A stretch of 64,000 bases of DNA, from NCBI GenBank assembly GCA_024336345.1, contig JANFOG010000004.1, positions 2,418,001 through 2,482,000 of the forward strand, given 5' to 3'. The first letter of the stretch is position 1. Each line of letters starts with the position of its first letter. Made by a program: the position numbers and the translations under genes. Under the pieces are notes generated by a model. The model did no database searches. It was not told the origin of the DNA and saw nothing but the letters and a program-made list of their open reading frames with translations. Shown here piece by piece: positions 34,751-47,300 of this stretch. The DNA comes from Mariannaea sp. PMI_226. Lineage: Eukaryota; Ascomycota; Sordariomycetes; Hypocreales; Nectriaceae.

Positions 34751-36367
34751 CTACACCGTTCCAGGTTCATCCTGCCTTGAGGCTCTCCATTTAAGTCCAC
34801 GTACTTCTACCAGTCTCAACAGAGGAATGATAGCAATGTTCAAGAATGCTAGAAACGTAAAAGACCAGCCACAGCCCATTGTGTGGATGATCTTGTCGAT
34901 AGCAGCAGTGGCTGCAGCACACATCACACAACGCACAAGGTTATTAGCTGATGTCGCAGTTGCCGGTGCTTTGGGATTGAGGTCAACTATCAGAGTGCTA
35001 AGCACGCTGAAAGTCGTTGGCAGAAAAAGACCTGTGAAGAACATAATAGTCAAGGGCACCGCGATTGGGGTCTTCACCTGAAGAGCCCATCCGTATCCAA
35101 TCAGGGTGGCGATCCCCAGTACAAGCATGGGATAAACTAGCTGGATTCGAGCTGTTTCGATAGGAAATTTCGCTAGGTCATCGCCTCTCTTCTCATCAAT
35201 AGGCATTCCTCTGGCTGTTGCGATTCGCCGATAATTCCAATCCAGAACATACCCCTGGACGACAACGGCCACGCAGCAACCAGCGCCATATGGGAGGTAA
35301 CAAAGACCAACATCGATGTCGGTATATCCGTAGATCTCCTTGATCAGTGTTCCTGACGTAGCTGAAACAAGTATGAAGCTGCTGTAGATGATGGAGTTGA
35401 TGAAAAGAATGAGTGCCATCTCCTTCTCAAAGATAATAACCAGTGTTCTCAATGGATTGGGGAATTTTAGTTTGCGATTTGATGTACTTCTGTCTCCCGC
35501 GTCGTCATATCGACGAAGAAGAATGTCAAGCAATGGTCGATTCCATCGCGGTGGCGGAACAGAGCCATTTCCAACGACATTTCGGCAAGTCTCAGGAGCG
35601 GCAATCGCCCACGGGATCAACCACAGAAAAGAGAAGATTGCACAAAACCAGAAGATCGCGGGCCAGCCAAGATACTGACTCAGAACGCCTCCGAGAACTG
35701 GCCCAATGGTTGGGCCAACATTGATACCAGCACCTACTAAACCCATATACTTTCCTCTTTCAGCTGTTGATGCAATGTCCGCGATGACAGCATAACCAAG
35801 GACATGCGTGCCGCTGCTTCCAACACTCTGCAAGCATCGTAATACTAAAAGGGCACCGTAGTGGCGCTGGACAGCCAGGGCCACATTCGCGGAAATATAA
35901 ATCAACATGGCTAAGATATAAGCTGGTCGTCGTCCGGCTTGGTCGCTAAAGTCTCCAAAGAAGGCTGGCGATATCCCCAGAAAGATCATGTAACTGGTCA
36001 ATGTGAGGTTTATTAGGGAAGCAGACACCCCCAATCTCTGTGATATTGTGTCCAGAGCCGGGAAATAGATGTTGGCAGTCATTGGCGAGACAAAGCTCGC
36101 AGCGACAATCAGGGCTGTTATCCATCTCTTTGCTGAAGTCGAAAACACACTGTAAATTTGCTCGCTAGAATCCCTTGAATTGCGCTCTAAATCAGGTGGT
36201 GATTGTTCAGGTGATATCATCAATCGCTCTCCCGTGGTGGACGCTCCACTAAGCCGATTCGATTCCCATGTTTCAGTCTGTACAGCTGATATAGTCGTAT
36301 CTTGGCAATCGGAGACGTTTCTTATTGCAGGTGTGTTACTGCTGTTTGACTTCATGATTGGATTCAT
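34751..36367 (-). CDS. MFS drug:H+ antiporter, QDR type (DHA1, 12 spans)
   Basis: A single intron-free exon encodes 538 residues. A long hydrophilic N-terminus (about 80 residues) precedes the first span (WITALIVAASFVSPMTANIY). The major facilitator motif A variant GDFSDQAGRRPAYI is present between spans 2 and 3, and the motif-C-like GAGINVGPTIGPVLGGVLSQ is in span 5, the antiporter signature of DHA1 exporters. The region around SVGSSGTHVLGYAVIADIAS resembles yeast Qdr1-3. A central loop with basic residues splits two six-span halves. Known relatives export drugs, polyamines, organic acids or spore-wall monomers; this substrate is unknown. Expected at the plasma membrane. It is one of the few single-exon genes here. 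Confidence 0.9.
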   Translation of the reverse strand: MNPIMKSNSSNTPAIRNVSDCQDTTISAVQTETWESNRLSGASTTGERLMISPEQSPPDLERNSRDSSEQIYSVFSTSAKRWITALIVAASFVSPMTANIYFPALDTISQRLGVSASLINLTLTSYMIFLGISPAFFGDFSDQAGRRPAYILAMLIYISANVALAVQRHYGALLVLRCLQSVGSSGTHVLGYAVIADIASTAERGKYMGLVGAGINVGPTIGPVLGGVLSQYLGWPAIFWFCAIFSFLWLIPWAIAAPETCRNVVGNGSVPPPRWNRPLLDILLRRYDDAGDRSTSNRKLKFPNPLRTLVIIFEKEMALILFINSIIYSSFILVSATSGTLIKEIYGYTDIDVGLCYLPYGAGCCVAVVVQGYVLDWNYRRIATARGMPIDEKRGDDLAKFPIETARIQLVYPMLVLGIATLIGYGWALQVKTPIAVPLTIMFFTGLFLPTTFSVLSTLIVDLNPKAPATATSANNLVRCVMCAAATAAIDKIIHTMGCGWSFTFLAFLNIAIIPLLRLVEVRGLKWRASRQDEPGTV

Positions 36368-37441
36368 ATGTTTGTACTCCTACTGGCAACCATTCTGCTC
36401 CCATTAGGAGGGCACCGAAGGCGACCCCTTTTTAATATTGTGAGAGATCAAGTGATCTCAGGAGAACAAGGTTGGACATGAATGGAGGCAACGTTGCGGG
36501 ATCTATCTGGTGGTTGTTTCCGAATCATTGTTCCTAGCACTGCCTACTTGTTACTGTCTATATGAAGAGGATAAAGAGTAGTTGCAAAGCATTCTGATGT
36601 TAGCGGCATCGCGGGGTACGGGAACTCCCTAGCTTGCGGAGAGCTTTATTCAATCAGCAAGACAACAGCATTCAATACTTTATGGCAACGTTGCTGTCTC
36701 TAATCGGTGTCTATTTGCCAATGATCCTTGGCACTGCCTACCCAATGAACAATGATCGTCGCAAGATTTCCGTTTTCTGTCGGACCTATGCCTGATTAAC
36801 AACGGGTAAGTTCTTAGAGCTGCAAAGCCTCAAGCCCCCGAGTCATCTTGAGGCGACTGGGGCAATGATACCGAGAAGATTGCCGAGTGCGATGAAGTTA
36901 ATAGAGTCCAATTAGGCTATGTGGCTATGCAATGCTCTGTGGAGAGCTGACCATCAGAGTGACGTATACTTTGTACAGAAGTTAACTTCACAGCTTAACG
37001 GTTACTGGAGTGAGACACCAGAAGACTGTTTCTTTTCGTAGAACTCTTTTAAAGTGAAATATTTGCTAGATTGAGCGAAAGATGTTGAATATGATGTAAA
37101 ATCTCAATTCAAGGTGCCGATCTGATGATGATGAAGGAGTAATTATTTGAGAGGTTGTTCGAGTCTGGGGAAGCTCGTGGGTTGGGGTTGTGTATGACTA
37201 AGCGAAATGTGGGGGCATAAGCCATAACAGCTCCATCATGCAATGCTCTATCATGGAAAGGTGGCCAGAGTATCGGAGGTCGCCTTGGATGCATGCGCCC
37301 GAGCCGAATACAAGCAGATAAAGCCGCGACGTGCCCGGCATTATCAGGTCGATCTCTAAACTATAATCCTTCCGGCACTTCGCGTTTCGCACTGCCACCC
37401 ACCAATGACCGGCCCGGCATCGACAATTATTGGACGCCGCC
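36368..37441. other. Divergent promoter region of the MFS gene and ufe1
   Basis: About 1.1 kb of AT-rich DNA with no supported gene. Two similar phrases containing AATGATC with CTTGGCACTGCCTAC or CCTAGCACTGCCTAC occur near 36526-36546 and 36720-36742, which looks like a diverged direct repeat of about 20-25 bp. Confidence 0.45.
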
Positions 37442-38661
37442 ATGGACATTACCCTCGGTTTTGACGAGCTGCTCCGGCAGCACCAGGTGCCAACGACGAA
37501 GAAGCCTGTCACCCTCAACGCCATCGATGGCTTTCTCAAGGAAGCACACCGGATTGTCGGTTTTCCCCTCCCTCCCCCCTCCATCCCCCTCCATCCCATC
37601 CTCGCCACCCCTGAGCTAACCCTGTCGCTGCAGAACTCCCACATCACCACCCTGCATCGAGAACTCCAAGACGTTAGGCAGGCCTACCTTTCAACTGCAC
37701 AGCCGCGGAAATCACATAGCCGGTCCACCCATGGGCAATCACGCGTCCTATCAGAGAGGGAACGAGAGGAGATTGACGCAAATGCAAAACAAATGATCCG
37801 AGAGCTGAACTCCAGTATCCGGGCCCTCGAAGAGGCCGAACAACTACGAGAGGAGACAGAATCGGCCATCATCCGAAAACAGTTTGGAAGAGGATTTGGA
37901 GCGTTAGGTTCATGGGCATCTGGCGGTGTAGTCAGTAGCAAGACGGAGGAACAAATCACAGCGGAGGGGAAAGCACAAGTCAAAGGTTTCTACCGGCAAG
38001 GCATCCTGATTTTCCTACGGCATTGGCTTGAAGCATGCTGCCGAACCCAGCAGCACATGATCGAGACTCGACTTGCGCGAGAGCTGAGCAAAAACCAAAG
38101 CAGCCTCGCCAAGGCAGAGGCATCAATACTGGCCGATCTGACAGACTTCAACCCATCTGGCCCGTCGACCTCTCATGAGTCCTCAAAGCACAGCCCTGTG
38201 TCAAATGAGGCTCACAACATAGGTGATGGATTAACGGAAGACCAGATACAGATGTTTGAGGAGGGCAATCAAGATATGATCAAGCACTTTGAAGGTGATA
38301 TCGTCAAAGTCAGGTACGTATCAAAGTTCCCACTCGGGAATCTGGGAGAGGCTCAAGGCCGAGGAAGCCCCGCCTTTCGTTGATGTTGCGCAGTTCTAAA
38401 CTAACGACGGATAACCCCAGGACTGCCCAGAAGTCGCTATTAGAGATCTCGGAACTGCAATCGCTACTAGTAAACAATCTGGCTACGCAATCTGCACATA
38501 TCGAACAGCTAGTGACAGACTCTCTATCAACAGCAGAGAATGTTGGTGGGGGTAACAAGGAGCTAAAGAAGGCATCTCAACGGCCCAGCACGGCCCGGTA
38601 CACTTTCTTCGCAGCAAGCGGGCTCTGCGCGTTCCTGGTTATCTGGGACTTGGTAATATGA
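37442..38661 (+). CDS. ufe1: ER Qa-SNARE Ufe1 / syntaxin 18
   Basis: Three exons, 37442-37555, 37634-38313 and 38421-38661, encode 344 residues. The N-terminus MDITLGFDELLRQHQVP and the join FLKEAHRI/NSHITTLHRELQDVRQAY match the syntaxin-18 N-terminal domain. The SNARE motif begins around MIKHFEGDIVKVRTAQKSLLE and runs through LATQSAHIEQLVTDSL, with the central-layer Gln in ATQS. A single C-terminal anchor (YTFFAASGLCAFLVIWDLVI) ends the protein. Ufe1 accepts Golgi-to-ER COPI vesicles, working with Sec20, Use1, Sec22 and the Dsl1 tether. Intron 1 is 78 nt, free of in-frame stops, with an unusual GTCGGT donor, so retention would insert 26 residues. The start is the first ATG after a TTG in the same frame. 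Confidence 0.9.
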
Positions 38662-41600
38662 GATTGAAACTAGTGGTTGGACAAGGCAACGTGGTCAGCT
38701 TAGGGCGGAGCACCAAGAGGTCAAGTGAGACGAAGGCATTGTATGACTACGATGTACATCTTCCCCACGATGTAGGCTCAAGAGCAACCCGCGAAAGGGG
38801 GTGAAAGAAAAAAAAATTCTCTGGGGTTCTCGGTGGGCTGGATGCTTATCCCGGCCATTGCACATGCGGGGACATCGTCCCGGGCCCCCGCCAATACTCG
38901 GAATCGTGCAACTGACAGGGCAGTCGAGGGGAAGAGGGGGGATGTAGTCATACATATGGCAAGCAAGATGGGCTCTGAATGAAGTGCCGAAAACCCCTCG
39001 ACATGCGACGACAACGCGATGCCGTACGTATTGGGGTGGTGAATCCATGACCCTTGAAGCTAAGATCTTGCCATTGGACACAAAAACCGCTCGGGGCGTG
39101 CAAAGAATGGAACGCATTTGGATGCTAGATAACTCACAAAGTACAGAGAGGTAGTCTGCATGGTACACGGCACGGAGGATTCCTAGGTAGTTGAGTGATT
39201 TGGTGGGACTTCGTACTACCTCTCTGTACGCACACCACCGGCCCCACGCCGGGACCTACCCATGGCCCTGTCCGAGAAGTGACTTTGTTTTGAGCAAAAT
39301 CGTCTCGGGTCGCTGAGGGGCGCGTCTGACGTTGAGACTCATAGACGGCTTCGTCAATGCTCAATGCTTGGCTATCATGCCACAAAGGTAAACCGTCATG
39401 CTACGTTTTAAACGAGCGGATTCAGATGGGGAGAGCAGCGATGGCAACTCCCTTTGCTGACGTTAAGAGGAGGAGCATAGACTAGACACTCAATGCTGTG
39501 TTTGAGAATCCCTCCATATGCCTCTACATATATCATGCTCGTTGCAGAATCTCGATGGGGCTCAACGGATATCAGCACCGGGAGGCACATGGGACGCAAT
39601 GGAGCCGCCACGAATGATTTGGCAGAAGAAAAGGGTAGCGGACGTTGTGCTGGGGGGGGTGGGTTAAATGGAGAAGTGATGCAGAAGGAGCCTGGAAGTG
39701 TGGTTCTCGTGGGGTTGCAATATTTTGCGGAGAGACGTCGATTATAGCCTATGGAGAACTACGTAGATTTTGCGGCTGTTGCGAGAAAGGAAAAAAAAAA
39801 AGAAGAAAAAAAGTACCTACCTATATGCCTCTCAATTGGACTGTAGCCAGTCGAGTCTGGGGGTGGCGAACGAGATATGAGGGAATAGTGCAATGTCACC
39901 TGTCTTGCCAACCGAGATCACCAAGTGGAGGGCCATTACTGCAGAGGTGCAGTACGATGCAGTATGGTATCACTCAGTTTCCTGCTAGATCAGATGAGAT
40001 CAGATGAAACAGGCGAGGGCCGCAGAAGCTAACAGATGAAAAATAGGTTAGTCGAGGCAGCATTTCCTAAATTATGAATCCTCAATCTGAGTGATGGGTA
40101 TTCTGGGAACGGTTCGTATGTAGGACAACATGGACTTTGGGGTGCCACATATTGAATCAGATGCTCCCCCCAAAAAAGGTCCATCCTTTCTTAAGAGTGC
40201 AACCTGGAAACGACGTCACAAGCTACCTATACCGTATGGTACTCAATCAGTTCAGTGCACAGTACCTCACTGAATCAAATGACTTGACTTGGTCAGATCC
40301 ATCCTTTTGAACGCGTGACAATTCCATGACATGCTGTCCGAAATGACCTAGGAACGAGGTTGGTAGCCTCGCAAGAAGCCTCGGTCTGACGCCATCACCC
40401 ACTCGTTATCACAGGCTTTTCCTGCTATTTGGCCTCAATTTTGTACGAGTACTTTGTATTCAGCCGTCGGTTCTGAGAACTACCGAATGTGCCGAACAGG
40501 ACATAAAACCGCTGGGTACGCTTTCTTTTTGCAAAGGTGACGTACCGAATGAAAAGAAATCGAACAAGAAAAGAGCAAAGAACAGACATAAAGCGCTGAG
40601 CAATTTGGATCCTTGACAACGAGAGGGAACCGCCTCATTGCATCAAAGCGTCCAAAAAAAAAAACCTCCCTCCTATCCACTACCATCACGCATTTATCTC
40701 GTCCAACGAACACCGCACGCCCTCTTTCTACCGCCGGCGCGTGCGTTCACGCCCACTTCTTTGAGCGTAAGTTCATGTCCACAAATTTCATCTCTTTTTT
40801 TTTTGTCCTTTGGTGTCTGTTGGTTTTTTTTTCGTGGCCATAACCCGCCGTTCCACTGCTGAGTCAAGCTTGAGGTGGTTACCAATTGACTTGGACATTC
40901 AGTGACTACTGAGCACCCAAGTCCCACCCCCGGTCTCTCCTGTGTTACAGCTGGGGAAAGGACTCAGAAAATAGAGACGGAAACAAGAACAGGGCTAAAG
41001 TACTATACAGGACAACCTAGATCTGTTCGCTGATTCCAAGTTCTTTGCTGGACAGTTGCCTTTGGTCCGTTGACAGGCGTATCCCCTCCCCCTCCAGATT
41101 GCCTGCATTCCCCCGGTGGATTTGTGCGTTCTTTGTTGATGCAAGTACATGATTCTGGACACCCGATCCCAGTTCTCGTCCAACATCCAGGTCGATTTTC
41201 GCAACCCTAGGTCGGAGAGGCCCTAGTTTCACACTCCCCCCCATAGTCTTCGTTTTGTTCCTATTCTGGTTTGCTGCCGGACGCTTACATACACCGGCCT
41301 TCCGGACGCAACGATTAACACCACTGATAGAGGCACCTTTCGAGTACTGAAAGTGCCCTCTTGTCTCTTTTCCATACTCTGCTGCGCCTTGACTGGTTGT
41401 TAGGAAGATAACTACCTACGTTGGCACTTCCCCGGCAACCCGCAGCTTGAAAGTCTGAACCCCCCCGGCATCAACCGGTACCTTGGCCCTCTTGGTGCGC
41501 TACATTCTTCCATTTCTATCCCTTTTGAATAGGCTGGGTTAGGCTAGGTAGTCAAACCGTTAAAGCACGTCAGCCAGTCACGCCGTTTTGCGGGCCCATA

Positions 41601-42573
41601 TAACGACGAGAAACATCGCGCGGAACGACGTTTTTGTTGCCCGGTGAGGTCAGCCCACCTTGAGCCCACCTTGAGTCCACCGAGGCGCAGTATCCTTTGC
41701 CCATCTACACTATATTTCGCACAACGAAAATCACGGTGAATCGAGGTCACGACGAGAGCCCGTTTGGCATTTCTAAATATCTGATCACTGGGATTACGCT
41801 CCGTTGCTCGCTGTTGAGAGTCATCGATTACTGGGGACACCTCTAAATCGAAGACTTGAGTACTGAATCCGGACAGGAATTTCAGCAATCTGTACGCACA
41901 TTACATAGCATAGGTGCCCCTTGCCCCGAGCGCTCCACTGGTCCGGAACAGCGGTGCACAAATCGCCTGCGTGCGTACGACATTGGAGAATATCCTAGTT
42001 CCAATCCCTGGCCAATTGCATCAGGCCAGAATCCAAGTTACGCAACAAATCAGCTCCGACTGCAGTATACTCGGTGCTGTTGAGTGTGTAGCTAGCTACC
42101 TGGGCTTAACTACTAGGACTCAAATTGCCTGCTACAGCTCAGTGCCTTATCCCTCTGTTACCAGTAGCCTTTTTATCCGGCAGGTTACGGTTTCGTATCT
42201 CAGGTACTCTGTAACTGCAAAGTTGCTACCACTCGCTACGTTTTACAGCCGCCTTTTGTATCTCACCTGCCCTACTGTGCTTCAAATCAACCGCGCCGCG
42301 CCCCTCTTCGTCTTCGTAGGTACTCCAGGTACCTTGCTGTGGGCCTCCCTTGAAAACCTAAGACACACGCCCCTCCTCTCCCCCTCCCCCTCCCCGGGCC
42401 TGCCATCGCGCTCCACCCAGACCACCGGACACGGCGCTCAAGGCCCTTACACCCCCCCAAACCGTCACCCCGGCACACCTCTGCCCACAGGGCCGCAGCC
42501 CACTCTAGCACAGTCACCCAGCAAGCCCCGCCAAAGTCGCAGAGCTGTCAGCTCAAGGTCGACTGATATTAAA
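38662..42573. other. 3.9-kb region upstream of aspartate aminotransferase
   Basis: No gene is supported, although several open frames of 70-160 codons exist by chance on both strands. It holds a 15-bp perfect inverted repeat at 39141-39229 and an A-rich tract near 39789-39812. The last 660 bp before the aminotransferase are stop-free in its frame but contain no ATG and are pyrimidine-rich, as expected for a promoter or leader. Confidence 0.45.
39141..39229. repeat. 15-bp perfect inverted repeat
   Basis: The arm GTACAGAGAGGTAGT at 39141-39155 is exactly complementary to ACTACCTCTCTGTAC at 39215-39229, with a 59-bp spacer. The flanks do not continue the match. Confidence 0.8.
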
Positions 42574-44345
42574 ATGCCGTCCATCTCGTCGTCTTCTTCC
42601 TCTCCTTCTTCTCGACTCAACCAAGTCACTCGACACCTCAATCCCATCACCATGTCTGCTCCAGTTATCTCAAGCTTCCCCGTGGACGTTGTTCCCAAGG
42701 CTCCCGAGGATCCCATCTTCGGTCTTGCCCGAGCTTACAAGGCTTGTGAGAGCCCTGACAAGATCGATCTCGTACGTCTCCCATCATCTACTCAGTGCTG
42801 CTTTCCGTCACAAAGATGAAAGCTAACTCCGATATTTCTAGGGAATCGGTGCCTACCGAGGCGAGGATGCTAAGCCCTGGGTGCTTCCTGTAGTACACAA
42901 GGTATGATTCCTCGTCCCTTTCCTCGTCCATCATCCGGCTGTCGCATGTCACATACTGCATGACGCCATCTTCCCCTTCGTTCCCCATACCTTAAACTCG
43001 CCGCGTTGTGTTCCGACTCCAATTACATTAAACCAACTCTTGAAGCTATCTTCAGAATGCGCAATGTCCTGGACATGCTGTATCTGAGCTTCTCTGAGCT
43101 TTTTGTCAAAAAACAACACTTTTCCAGTCATGTGGCGATATACAAGGGAGCGACCCATTTACCTTGCTGGCCCCTCTCGTTCCAATTGACCCAAACCCCA
43201 GTGCCCCGCCACCATGTCAAGACACCTACCTCATGAATTGGAAAAAAAAAACATAACTGACCCCGCATGTGTCATAGGCTGATGAGATCCTCCGCAATAA
43301 CCCGGACCTCAACCACGAGTACGGCCCCATTGCCGGAATCGACAGCTTTACATCCAAAGCCGCTCAGCTCATCCTCGGTGCGAACTCACCCGCCATCGCA
43401 GAGAAGCGCTCTGTCTCCCTGCAATCAATCTCCGGTACTGGTGCTTGCCACTTGGGTGGTTTGTTCCTTGCCAAGTTCTATCGTGGAAACCGCACCGTTT
43501 ATGTGTCGAACCCTACCTGGGGTAACCACCACCAGATCTTCAAGAACGTCGGCCTTGACGTCGCCACATACCCCTACTTCCACAAGGGCACCAAGGGCCT
43601 CGACTTCGAAGGCTTCAAGGAGACTCTTCAAAATGCCCCCGACCAGTCCGTCTTCGTCCTGCACGCCTGTGCTCACAACCCCACTGGTGTCGACCCTACC
43701 CATGACGAGTGGGCTGAGATTGCCAGCATCATGAAGGAGAAGCGCCATTTCCCCTTCTTTGACTGCGCCTACCAGGGTTTCGCATCTGGCAACCTTGCTA
43801 AGGACGCCTGGGCTGTTAACTACTTCATTGAGCAGGGCTTTGAGCTTGTCGTTGCCCAGAGTTTCGCCAAGAACTTTGGACTCTACGGTGAGCGTGCTGG
43901 TTGCTTCCACGCCGTCACCTCACCAGCCCCCGATGCCTCCGAGACCATCGCCCGAATCGGCTCTCAACTGGCTATTCTCCAGCGATCAGAAATCTCCAAC
44001 CCCCCTCTGTATGGCGCACGCATTGTGAGCACCGTGCTTAACTCTCCCGAACTCTTCAGCGAGTGGGAGGAGAACCTGAAGACCATGGCCGGCCGCATCA
44101 TTGATATGCGCAGTGCCCTGCGCTCAAAACTAGAGGAGCTTGGAACTCCTGGCACCTGGAACCACATCACTGACCAGATTGGCATGTTCAGTTTCACGGG
44201 CTTGTCGGAGCCTCAGGTCCTGAAGCTCCGCTCGGAGTTCCACGTCTATATGACCAACAACGGTCGCATCAGCATGGCTGGTCTCAACAAGAGCAATGTC
44301 GAGTACTTTGCCAAGGCTGTTGACCAGGTTGTTCGTGAAGCTTAA
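42574..44345 (+). CDS. Aspartate aminotransferase
   Basis: Three exons, 42574-42771, 42842-42901 and 43278-44345. From the ATG at 42574 the protein has 441 residues; from the ATG at 42652, 415. Numbering the 415-residue form: SNPTWGNH at 137-144, HNPTG at 193-197, FDCAYQGFA with Tyr225, and the pyridoxal phosphate lysine Lys258 in QSFAKNFGLYGERAG. The reaction swaps the amino group between aspartate/2-oxoglutarate and oxaloacetate/glutamate. The short form looks like the cytosolic enzyme. The extra 26 residues of the long form (MPSISSSSSSPSSRLNQVTR and on) are Ser/Arg-rich without acidic residues, resembling a mitochondrial presequence, so one gene might serve two compartments. Intron 2 is long (376 nt) for this region. 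Confidence 0.93.
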
Positions 44346-47300
44346 GAAAATGAAATACGTGTTTGGATCGTTAGCATGAAGTCATGGAGGAGGTCACTTA
44401 CAAGACCCCGGTTTGGCGTTTGGGAAGCAATTATTTTCACCTACCTTTAGCGGGGTCTCTACGAAAAGTCTTGGACGATCCTCTAATAAAAATATATACA
44501 CTGATACGTCATGTTTAACTACTTTGTGTGTTATCGAAATGAGGTTTTTCGACATTTGCCTTTTGTTCCTTGTTACTATGATAACGTAATGACCCACCTG
44601 CGTACGTAGTATCAGTATTTCAGCCTTTGAGGAGTATATTCACAGTTGATCATAAATTGATCAAGTCACCCCCCAGCTTTGCCTTACCCCGTTCCTGACT
44701 TAAAACTATCCAGCCTCCCGTCATGCCTTTTTCAGGGTCAAGCATAAAGAAAGAGTGGATTGAGAGCCGCCCCGATTGGGTCGCATCCGAGCTCGCTTGA
44801 AAGTGCTCCAAATTGTCATCAACCAAGTTTGGCAGCTGCATCTTTCCATAGCAATAATTGAAAACCGCCATAGATTATCATCTGCCTACGGAGTGGTTCG
44901 GAATACCTTTTGCGGTCCATGTTCCGTGCACTCTTCCTGAATGTGTGTATGCTATGTGTAGTATTTTGACACCCCAAGTCGGTGAATTCTCGCAGTTTCG
45001 GGGACTCTGAATTTCCCTCGCCCGTTCTGGGTTGGGCTGTTAGACGGACTTAGATATCCAAGGAAAGGAACAATTCTTTTTGTGTGGGTTCCCCTGTTTT
45101 AGAGCGCTTGGGGACCTTTTTTTTTTCTTTCCATTGTTCTTCTGGATTCTAAAATGAGGGCCAGAAATAGGTACGGTACCTTACCGTGCGGAACAAAGTC
45201 GGGGTTCACCAAGGTCAGCATGGGAAAGCCGTCTGGGGAATCCCCCACATTTGAGAGGCCACAAGGGCGCCATTCACGGCTCATTATTCGTACAAACCAG
45301 GTCAGATCCAACCCCGCATGACCAGTTCCTTTTTTTTTATGGGCGTCTTTAGCCCTTCATTCCAACTTACAGGACCTTACGTACCTATCACGTACCTATA
45401 ATTCCACTTATGTCGTGACCGTTGGTGGGCTGTGGCAAGTTCCCCCGCACCAGGGTGCCTACAACTTGATGTCCATATTTGTCTTCTCTCTTCACTTACT
45501 CACCTTTAGACTTGCAAGCGGTCCGTCAAGAATCACTCCATGGGGAAAATTGAGCGAGGGACACAGGGGATGAAGGATCCGCGGGTAACGGACATGAAAG
45601 CCCACTTCTCTCCCGCACCTCCGACTGATGTCCGGGGAACGCGATAGTAGAAAGAGGTGTGGCTATTAGCTGCATGTAACTGCATTACCTGCTGCGGATA
45701 ATGACAATTGATGAATGATAAGTCCTGATCCCTTGTAGGCACGATCAGTGGAAGACAGGAAAGCTTGACCATGACTTTTCCCGGTTGAAGGGAGATTATC
45801 CAAGGTGTGGGGTGTTGGATGAACTGGGCGTGATGGAAGGAGTGGTGAGGGAGGCAACGCGGAGCCGAAGTTTTGGATGTTTCAGTGCAAAACTTGGGTC
45901 AAAGATACTGCACGAAGGAGAGGAGGTTTTTATATCGTGACCATGATACGACTTCGATCATCAAGTCTTTGGTATAGGTGTTTGAGGTACCGTAATCTGC
46001 CGGATGGAGTATGTACGCAAAAGTACGCGATAACTACTGAGTGGTGGGTGTGTAGAACCTTTAACGAACAATGATAAGAAGAACAAAAACACCCCCCCAA
46101 GCGCCGATCCGCCGATTCTCCCCCTGGATAGAAACTCTCTCCCTCTCTCTCTCCCCTCCCAATCCCCAAAAAATGGACGGGTTGTGTGTGCCCAACTAAC
46201 CGGGATACCTATCAGGGCACTCTGTATTGATGTCCCGAAAGAACCAGCACCCCTCAACGACAGGGGGAGGGGAGCGGGAACTCGGTGAAAGGTGCGCGCA
46301 GAAGCCATTATCAAAACGCACACCTTGCTGGCTCCGCCAATATCCACTTGCGACGGGTCAAAACGGTGAACGAGCCGATCACAAGGTCGACACTCCGTTC
46401 TCCGTACCTCCCGTCTGGCCTGGAGGAGGAGTAATGCGGTTCCGAATACCGGAGCGCGCTAACGGTCTGCCTAGCATTACCTGTAGCTGCTTTTTTACAA
46501 CTTACACTCCCCTTCTCCGCTAAATCAAGGTACATGATGTACTTGTCCAGAATCCTGGATGGTCAATGGAATTGTCTGGTTGGCGGTTTCGTGGGGAGTT
46601 TTAGTGTCGAATCATCGCTCCGTGAGAGAGAGAGCCCTGTCGGCTTTAGCCAGTAGAAGAGCATCCATTACAAGGAGATCGGGCTGCAGGAGAACTGCCC
46701 TGTATGTACTACGGAGGTTGGTGTTTCGATCAGGCAATGGTGCCTTGCATGGAGGAGGGCAGGACACGAACTTGCCGACCTGCTTTGAGACGTGTGATTA
46801 TCATAGTAGGTACATGTGTGTGGCGCATCTGTGACAGGCAGATGCGTAAGATCGCGTGTGTAAGATCTCACTTGGATGGGAAGAGTTGATTCTAGGAGCT
46901 TTCTTTTTGAATAGTTCCCTATAGATACTACCATACCAAGCTACAGCATCGTGATGATGATGCAAATTGGTTGCGTCATCTGTTGGTGGACAAAGACTCC
47001 AAGTTGGGTTCACGATATGGAGCAAAAAAGACAAACCCCTCGTGCTAAGAAAACTCATCGGGTCATTCCCTTTCCCCGCAAGGACTCCAGTTATTAAACA
47101 ATAACGATTGGGACGCTTGCAGAGAGAGGAACCAAATCAATTCCCAGAAAACCTCAAAAAAAAAAAACCCAATGTCCTAACTCAGCTTTCAATGCTGTGC
47201 AGATGAGCCTGCATACGTAGGCCCTCGTCATGTAATGTTCAAATCTGTAGGTGGCTGCAATTAGGATTAAAGATGGATGTAATCAACAGGGCCAGAGCCA

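Noticed and set aside
38695..39168. Minus-strand open frame of 157 codons downstream of ufe1
   Set aside because: Mixed composition with many Cys, His and Arg, no domain, overlapping other chance frames; no splice or start evidence.
41914..42573. 220-codon stop-free extension in frame with aspartate aminotransferase
   Set aside because: It has no ATG, is Ser/Thr/Pro-rich from pyrimidine-rich DNA and bears no resemblance to the aminotransferase family.
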